NCBI GenBank assembly: GCA_020431405.1
Contig: JAGQIK010000431.1
Coordinates: forward strand, 1 to 36,346
Source of the DNA: Myxococcales bacterium
Lineage (GTDB): Bacteria > Myxococcota_A > Polyangia > GCA-2747355
DNA length: 36,346 bases
Direction: 5' to 3'
Shown: piece after piece, positions 33,102 through 36,346 of the stretch
How the letters are laid out: every line of letters starts with the position of its first letter
Numbering within the stretch: position 1 is the stretch's first letter
Translations under genes and position numbers: made by a program
Notes under the pieces: generated by a model
Seen by the model: the letters and a program-made list of their open reading frames with translations, nothing else
Told to the model about the DNA's origin: nothing
Database searches by the model: none

Positions 33102-33863
33102 CTAGCGATTGAGACAGGTCGGACCTGTCGGTCCGCCGATGGCCGCCGAGATCGCGTTGGCGTCGGCGCTGCTGACCACGCCGTCGCCGTCGATGTCGGC
33201 CGCGAGCAGCTCGCACACGGTGGGGACCGTGCTGAGCGTCGAGAAGTGGATCGCGCGCAGCGCGTCGATGGGCGTGATCAGCGCGTCGCCGTTGGTGTCG
33301 CCGCAGGCGTTGCTGCAGCGGCTGCCGCACGACGGCGTGTTGGCGCGCCCGTCGACGACGGCGGCAAGGGCGCGCCGGTCGACGTCGTCGAGCTGTCCGT
33401 CGCCGTCGACGTCGCCGTTGGCTTGCTGGCAGGCGTTGGGCGGGGGGTTGTTGGCCAGCACGTTGACGAGCAGCGTCACATCGGTGGCCGTGACTTTGCC
33501 GTCGCCGTCGACATCGCCGCAGACCGCGCTGCATGGTGGCGCCGCGTCCACCGAGCTGTCGCGGGCGGGGGCGCTATCGACGCTGCCATCCCCGGCACTA
33601 TCGCTGGCCGTCCCATCACGCGGCGGCGACGCATCCGGTGACACGTCGCCTCGTGGCGCGTCGGTGGCATCCATGGCGGGGCGGGCGTCGGGGGCGTCGG
33701 CGTCGGCGCCGGCGTCGCCGAGCCAGCCGCGGCTGTCGGGATAGACCAACGCGTCCTCTTCGGTCTTGCCGTCGGGCAAGGCGCGCTGGCGTCCACCCGG
33801 GCAGCCCGTCGAGCACGCGATCAGCGCCGCGATCAGCACGACGCGATGAGATCGTGTAGTCAC
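33102..33863 (-). CDS. Lipoprotein with dockerin-type calcium-binding repeats
   Basis: Protein of 253 residues. The signal peptide ends in CSTGC with Cys21 lipidated, followed by an Asp/Ala/Ser/Pro-rich linker from about residue 50 to 110. Four dockerin-like EF-hand loops then follow: GDVDGDGKVTATDV, GDVDGDGQLDDVD, GDTNGDALITPID and ADIDGDGVVSSAD, forming two dockerin-like pairs. Cysteines precede each loop and may form disulfides. Dockerins bind cohesins in cellulosomes, but in other bacteria they serve as general Ca-dependent protein-binding modules. No cohesin gene is visible here. The start is GTG 33863 without a clear Shine-Dalgarno. Confidence 0.87.
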   Translation of the reverse strand: MTTRSHRVVLIAALIACSTGCPGGRQRALPDGKTEEDALVYPDSRGWLGDAGADADAPDARPAMDATDAPRGDVSPDASPPRDGTASDSAGDGSVDSAPARDSSVDAAPPCSAVCGDVDGDGKVTATDVTLLVNVLANNPPPNACQQANGDVDGDGQLDDVDRRALAAVVDGRANTPSCGSRCSNACGDTNGDALITPIDALRAIHFSTLSTVPTVCELLAADIDGDGVVSSADANAISAAIGGPTGPTCLNR

Positions 33864-33912
33864 CGGCAGGCGGTGATACGCGACGGCGCTGCGCTTTCGT
33901 CCCGCGTGCCGG

Positions 33913-34866
33913 TCACGCGGCGTCGACGTCCGTGTCGAGGGCGATCTTCTCGATCTCCTCGAGCGACTGCTCGCGCGCCTTCTGCAGCCGCGCCATGCGC
34001 TTCTGATACTGGCCCATGGCGTAGCCCATCATCTTCTGTGGCTCGAGGTCGTCGGGCAGCCGGCCATAGGCGTCGAGCTGCATCTGCATGCGCTCGTTGA
34101 CGAGCCCCATGGCGAGCGGCAGAAGCTCGTTCATGCGCGCCTCGACGTCGGCCCACAGCGACGCGTCGGCCGCCACCAGCCGCGAGATCAGATAGATGCC
34201 GTAGGCCATGTGGCGCGCTTCGTCCTGGCGCAGCAGGCGGATGCCTTCGACCAGCCCGGGCAGCACCGCCTCTTCGCCGAGCTCCTCCACCGAGTAGAGA
34301 AAGCCGTAGTAGCCCGTCTCGGCGAGCACGCCCTCGACGATCATGTTGTAGGTCACCGACGCGCGAAGCTGATTGCGCGGCGTGGGCTCGTCGCGCAGCG
34401 CCCACATGGTGCGCGGCAGCTCCTCGTAGAAGATGCGGCGATAGGTCGGGCCGTGAAAGCGCGACAGCGTCGACGCGTCGGCCTCGCAGACCTCGCGCAG
34501 ATAGCGCGCGAAGAGCTCGGTGTGCTTGGCCTCCTCGAAGAGGAAGGTGGTGAGGTACATCTCCTCTTCGATGCGGCCCTCGCGCGCGATGGCGCCGATC
34601 AGCGGCAGCAGGTCGAGCGTGACGGCCTCCTCGCCGGCGATGAACACCGAGATCGTGCCGAGCACCGCCTCGCGCTCCTCGTCGCCCATCGGGGCGTCGC
34701 CGTCTCGGCGCTGCCATGCGGCCGTGTCGCGGGCGAGGTCGATGCCCATCGGGTCCCACACGCCGAGGCGCTTGGCTTTCTGAAAGAGCCGCATGGGGAA
34801 CGCGTCGTGGCGAAAGGGGCGCGCGCCGGTGGTCACGAAGCCGTCGACGTGGTCGAAGTTGCTCAT
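33913..34866 (-). CDS. R2-like ligand-binding oxidase (R2lox)
   Basis: Protein of 317 residues of the ribonucleotide reductase R2-like ferritin fold, but of the R2lox type that binds a Mn/Fe cofactor and a fatty-acid-like ligand. The metal ligands expected from the family are all present: Glu79 (AGEEAVT), Glu112 and His115 (FEEAKHT), Glu178 (YNMIVEG), and Glu216 and His219 (DEARHM). Val82 and Tyr173 stand at the positions that form the Val-Tyr ether cross-link in characterised members. RRIFYEELP and ASVTYN are further signatures. It is cytoplasmic, and its substrate is unknown. ATG 34866 is chosen; ATG 34878 adds four residues. No Shine-Dalgarno is evident for either. Confidence 0.93.
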   Translation of the reverse strand: MSNFDHVDGFVTTGARPFRHDAFPMRLFQKAKRLGVWDPMGIDLARDTAAWQRRDGDAPMGDEEREAVLGTISVFIAGEEAVTLDLLPLIGAIAREGRIEEEMYLTTFLFEEAKHTELFARYLREVCEADASTLSRFHGPTYRRIFYEELPRTMWALRDEPTPRNQLRASVTYNMIVEGVLAETGYYGFLYSVEELGEEAVLPGLVEGIRLLRQDEARHMAYGIYLISRLVAADASLWADVEARMNELLPLAMGLVNERMQMQLDAYGRLPDDLEPQKMMGYAMGQYQKRMARLQKAREQSLEEIEKIALDTDVDAA

Positions 34867-34949
34867 GAAACGGATCATATCAGCGCGAGATGAGCCGTAG
34901 CGTGCGCCGTGCGACACTACCGAGCACCAGGCGAACGGGAGGGGAGCGG

Positions 34950-36346
34950 ATGCGCAGCACGTGGATCGCGGTGGCCATGCTTCTGACGCTGAGCAGCGGC
35001 AGCGGCTGCAGCGACAGCGGCGCGAGCGGGCTCGACTCGTCCGCCGACGCGCGCGGCGACGCCGATGGCGGCGCCAGCGATACGCGCTCGGACCAGGCCG
35101 ACGGACCGAGCGGGCCGCACTGGAGCGAGGCGCATTGCAAGACGCGCACGTGCTACTTCGTGATGAAGAGCGTGGCTGGCGCCGACGACGCCGCGTGCAA
35201 CGGACGTCACCCCGCTGACCTCGGCAGCACCGACGCCGACGGCAAGCGCGACTGTCCCTTCGCCAGCCTCGACGCGGTGCGCGGCATCCTCAACCCTGCT
35301 AGCGGCGCGGGCGCGCGAGGCGTCACCGTGTTTGTTGGCGCGGGCACCTACGCGCTCTACCCCTCGGGCCTCGCCATCCGCGGCGACGGCACGAGCGCCG
35401 ACGAAGCCGTGATCGTCACCGCCTACGACGGACAGAAGCCGATCATCGACGGCACGTGCCCCGCGACGTGCACGGTCCAGACGCCCTCTGGGCCGGTGAC
35501 GCGCGATCCGTGCTGTCAGCGCGCCTGCCCGAGCTGCAGCACCGATGCGCGCTGCAAGCCCGTGCAGGGCAGCGCCACACAGTGCGCGGTGCCCATCGAC
35601 CACGTCGAGCAGCTCGTCACTATCTCGGGCAGCTGGGTCCGCGTCGAGGGGCTCGACCTGCGCGGCTGCTGGGAGGACAACATCCGCGTCGCTTGGCGCG
35701 ACACGGGCGGCGCGCAGCCGACCATCATCCCCAACGAGCACATCTACATCGCCAACAACCGCATCGAAGGCTGCGAGGTCAACGAGAACATCAAGGGGCT
35801 GCGCAACGGCCCCGGCCCGGCGCACGGCGGGCCCGCTTGGGGCCCCGTGCACGTCGTCGGAAACGAGCTCTACGCGATGGCCTCGCAGGCGGTCGACGCC
35901 ACCGGCGTGCACAACTGGACGGTCGAGGACAACTACGCCCACGACGCCAAGACCGGGCAAGCCCCCTTCACCGACTACGACGGCGGCGGCATCGGCTTCA
36001 AGAACGGCAGCAGCGACGTGCGCGTGCGCAACAACTGGAGCGAGCGCAGCGACGGCTACGGCGGCGGCGGCTCGTCGGGCAGCTGCATCGGCGATACGAC
36101 GCCGCCGGCCGACTGGGGCTGTTTTCAGAAGTACGAGATGATCGACGCCCTGTTCGAAAACAACGTCGCCCTCGACGCTAGCCTGCGCGCCGCGCTCAAC
36201 GTCTTTCACTGCGACGGTTGCCGCTTCTACGGCAACTACGTCGTTGGCGGTGGCGAGGTGCCTGCGTTGCTGCTGATCGGCGACGTCTGTCCGGGGCCGC
36301 GCTGCGAAGCGCACAACCCGGGCCTGCTGCCGACCCGCGACCTGCG
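34950..36346 (+). CDS. Parallel beta-helix lipoprotein, 3' end outside the window
   Basis: The first 465 residues are visible and the frame stays open to the window end. The signal peptide ends in SSGSGC with Cys20 lipidated, followed by an Asp/Ser/Gly-rich linker to about residue 55. The sequence then has CPFASLDAVRGIL, GVTVFVGAGTYALY and KPIIDGT, the usual opening of right-handed beta-helix proteins. Repeating coils follow: HIYIANNRIEGC, VHVVGNELYAMASQAVDATG, TVEDNYAHDA, VRVRNNWSERSDG and FENNVALDAS. A Cys-rich insertion lies near residues 170-210. Such proteins bind or cleave polysaccharides; no catalytic triad is evident. GGGAGGGGAG at 34937-34946 supports ATG 34950. It is divergent from R2lox across about 83 bp. 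Confidence 0.9.
   Translation, partial: MRSTWIAVAMLLTLSSGSGCSDSGASGLDSSADARGDADGGASDTRSDQADGPSGPHWSEAHCKTRTCYFVMKSVAGADDAACNGRHPADLGSTDADGKRDCPFASLDAVRGILNPASGAGARGVTVFVGAGTYALYPSGLAIRGDGTSADEAVIVTAYDGQKPIIDGTCPATCTVQTPSGPVTRDPCCQRACPSCSTDARCKPVQGSATQCAVPIDHVEQLVTISGSWVRVEGLDLRGCWEDNIRVAWRDTGGAQPTIIPNEHIYIANNRIEGCEVNENIKGLRNGPGPAHGGPAWGPVHVVGNELYAMASQAVDATGVHNWTVEDNYAHDAKTGQAPFTDYDGGGIGFKNGSSDVRVRNNWSERSDGYGGGGSSGSCIGDTTPPADWGCFQKYEMIDALFENNVALDASLRAALNVFHCDGCRFYGNYVVGGGEVPALLLIGDVCPGPRCEAHNPGLLPTRDL

Overview
High-GC, gene-dense bacterial chromosome segment, most likely from a myxobacterial or other delta-proteobacterial (Myxococcota-type) genome. This is inferred from the gene content: many lipoproteins with Asp-, Ser- or Gly-rich linkers, a dockerin-repeat lipoprotein, a parallel-beta-helix lipoprotein, a TIGR02996/DUF4132 protein, an R2-like ligand-binding oxidase, and a topoisomerase I with a Lys-rich tail. 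No ribosomal RNA, tRNA, transposase, integrase, phage gene or CRISPR array was seen. I read 30 coding sequences, two of them cut by the window edges.

Layout. 1-167: start of a minus-strand gene leaving the window, then a divergent region holding a strong inverted repeat. 326-3776: three overlapping genes for an ABC exporter with a membrane-anchored partner. 3786-6618: a minus-strand run with an FMN reductase, a small four-helix membrane protein, a LamG-like lipoprotein and a short fatty acid hydroxylase/sterol desaturase. The last is divergent from a TetR regulator (6681-7367) over a perfect palindromic operator candidate. 7614-14249: an HxlR regulator divergent from one molybdopterin oxidoreductase, then a second molybdopterin oxidoreductase on the other strand coupled to an M15-like peptidase with an extraordinary Arg/Trp tail. 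14287-16965: two successive zinc-ribbon membrane proteins of unknown function. 16975-24602: a minus-strand block with topoisomerase I, a TPR lipoprotein, a DUF4331 protein that appears split into two separately exported halves, and a CxxCH/beta-propeller lipoprotein. 24804-28088: a plus-strand run with a small ORF, a metallophosphoesterase, a triple-parvulin lipoprotein and an SGNH hydrolase. 28196-36346: a TIGR02996-DUF4132-PARP-type zinc finger protein, a VWA-like lipoprotein coupled to an amidohydrolase, a dockerin lipoprotein, R2lox, and the start of a beta-helix lipoprotein.

How the genes work together. Much of the window is cell-envelope biology: eight likely lipoproteins, an exporter, a periplasmic PPIase, and exported hydrolases. 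Redox enzymes are the second theme: two molybdoenzymes, an FMN reductase, a diiron-type hydroxylase, R2lox, and a possible c-type haem lipoprotein. Overlapping starts and stops (ATGA, GTGA, TTGA) tie several pairs together.

The most unusual non-coding signal is a family of short GC-rich repeats (CCTCGGG heptamers, GGCCCGTGGCC units, a 14-bp unit, GTCGAA hexamers). They occupy the three roomy intergenic gaps between convergent genes (7368-7613, 10428-10839, 28089-28195). Two of those gaps share an identical 22-mer immediately after a stop codon. The most unusual proteins are the split DUF4331 pair, the TIGR02996-DUF4132-zinc finger fusion, the Arg/Trp-tailed peptidase, and the zinc-ribbon membrane pair.
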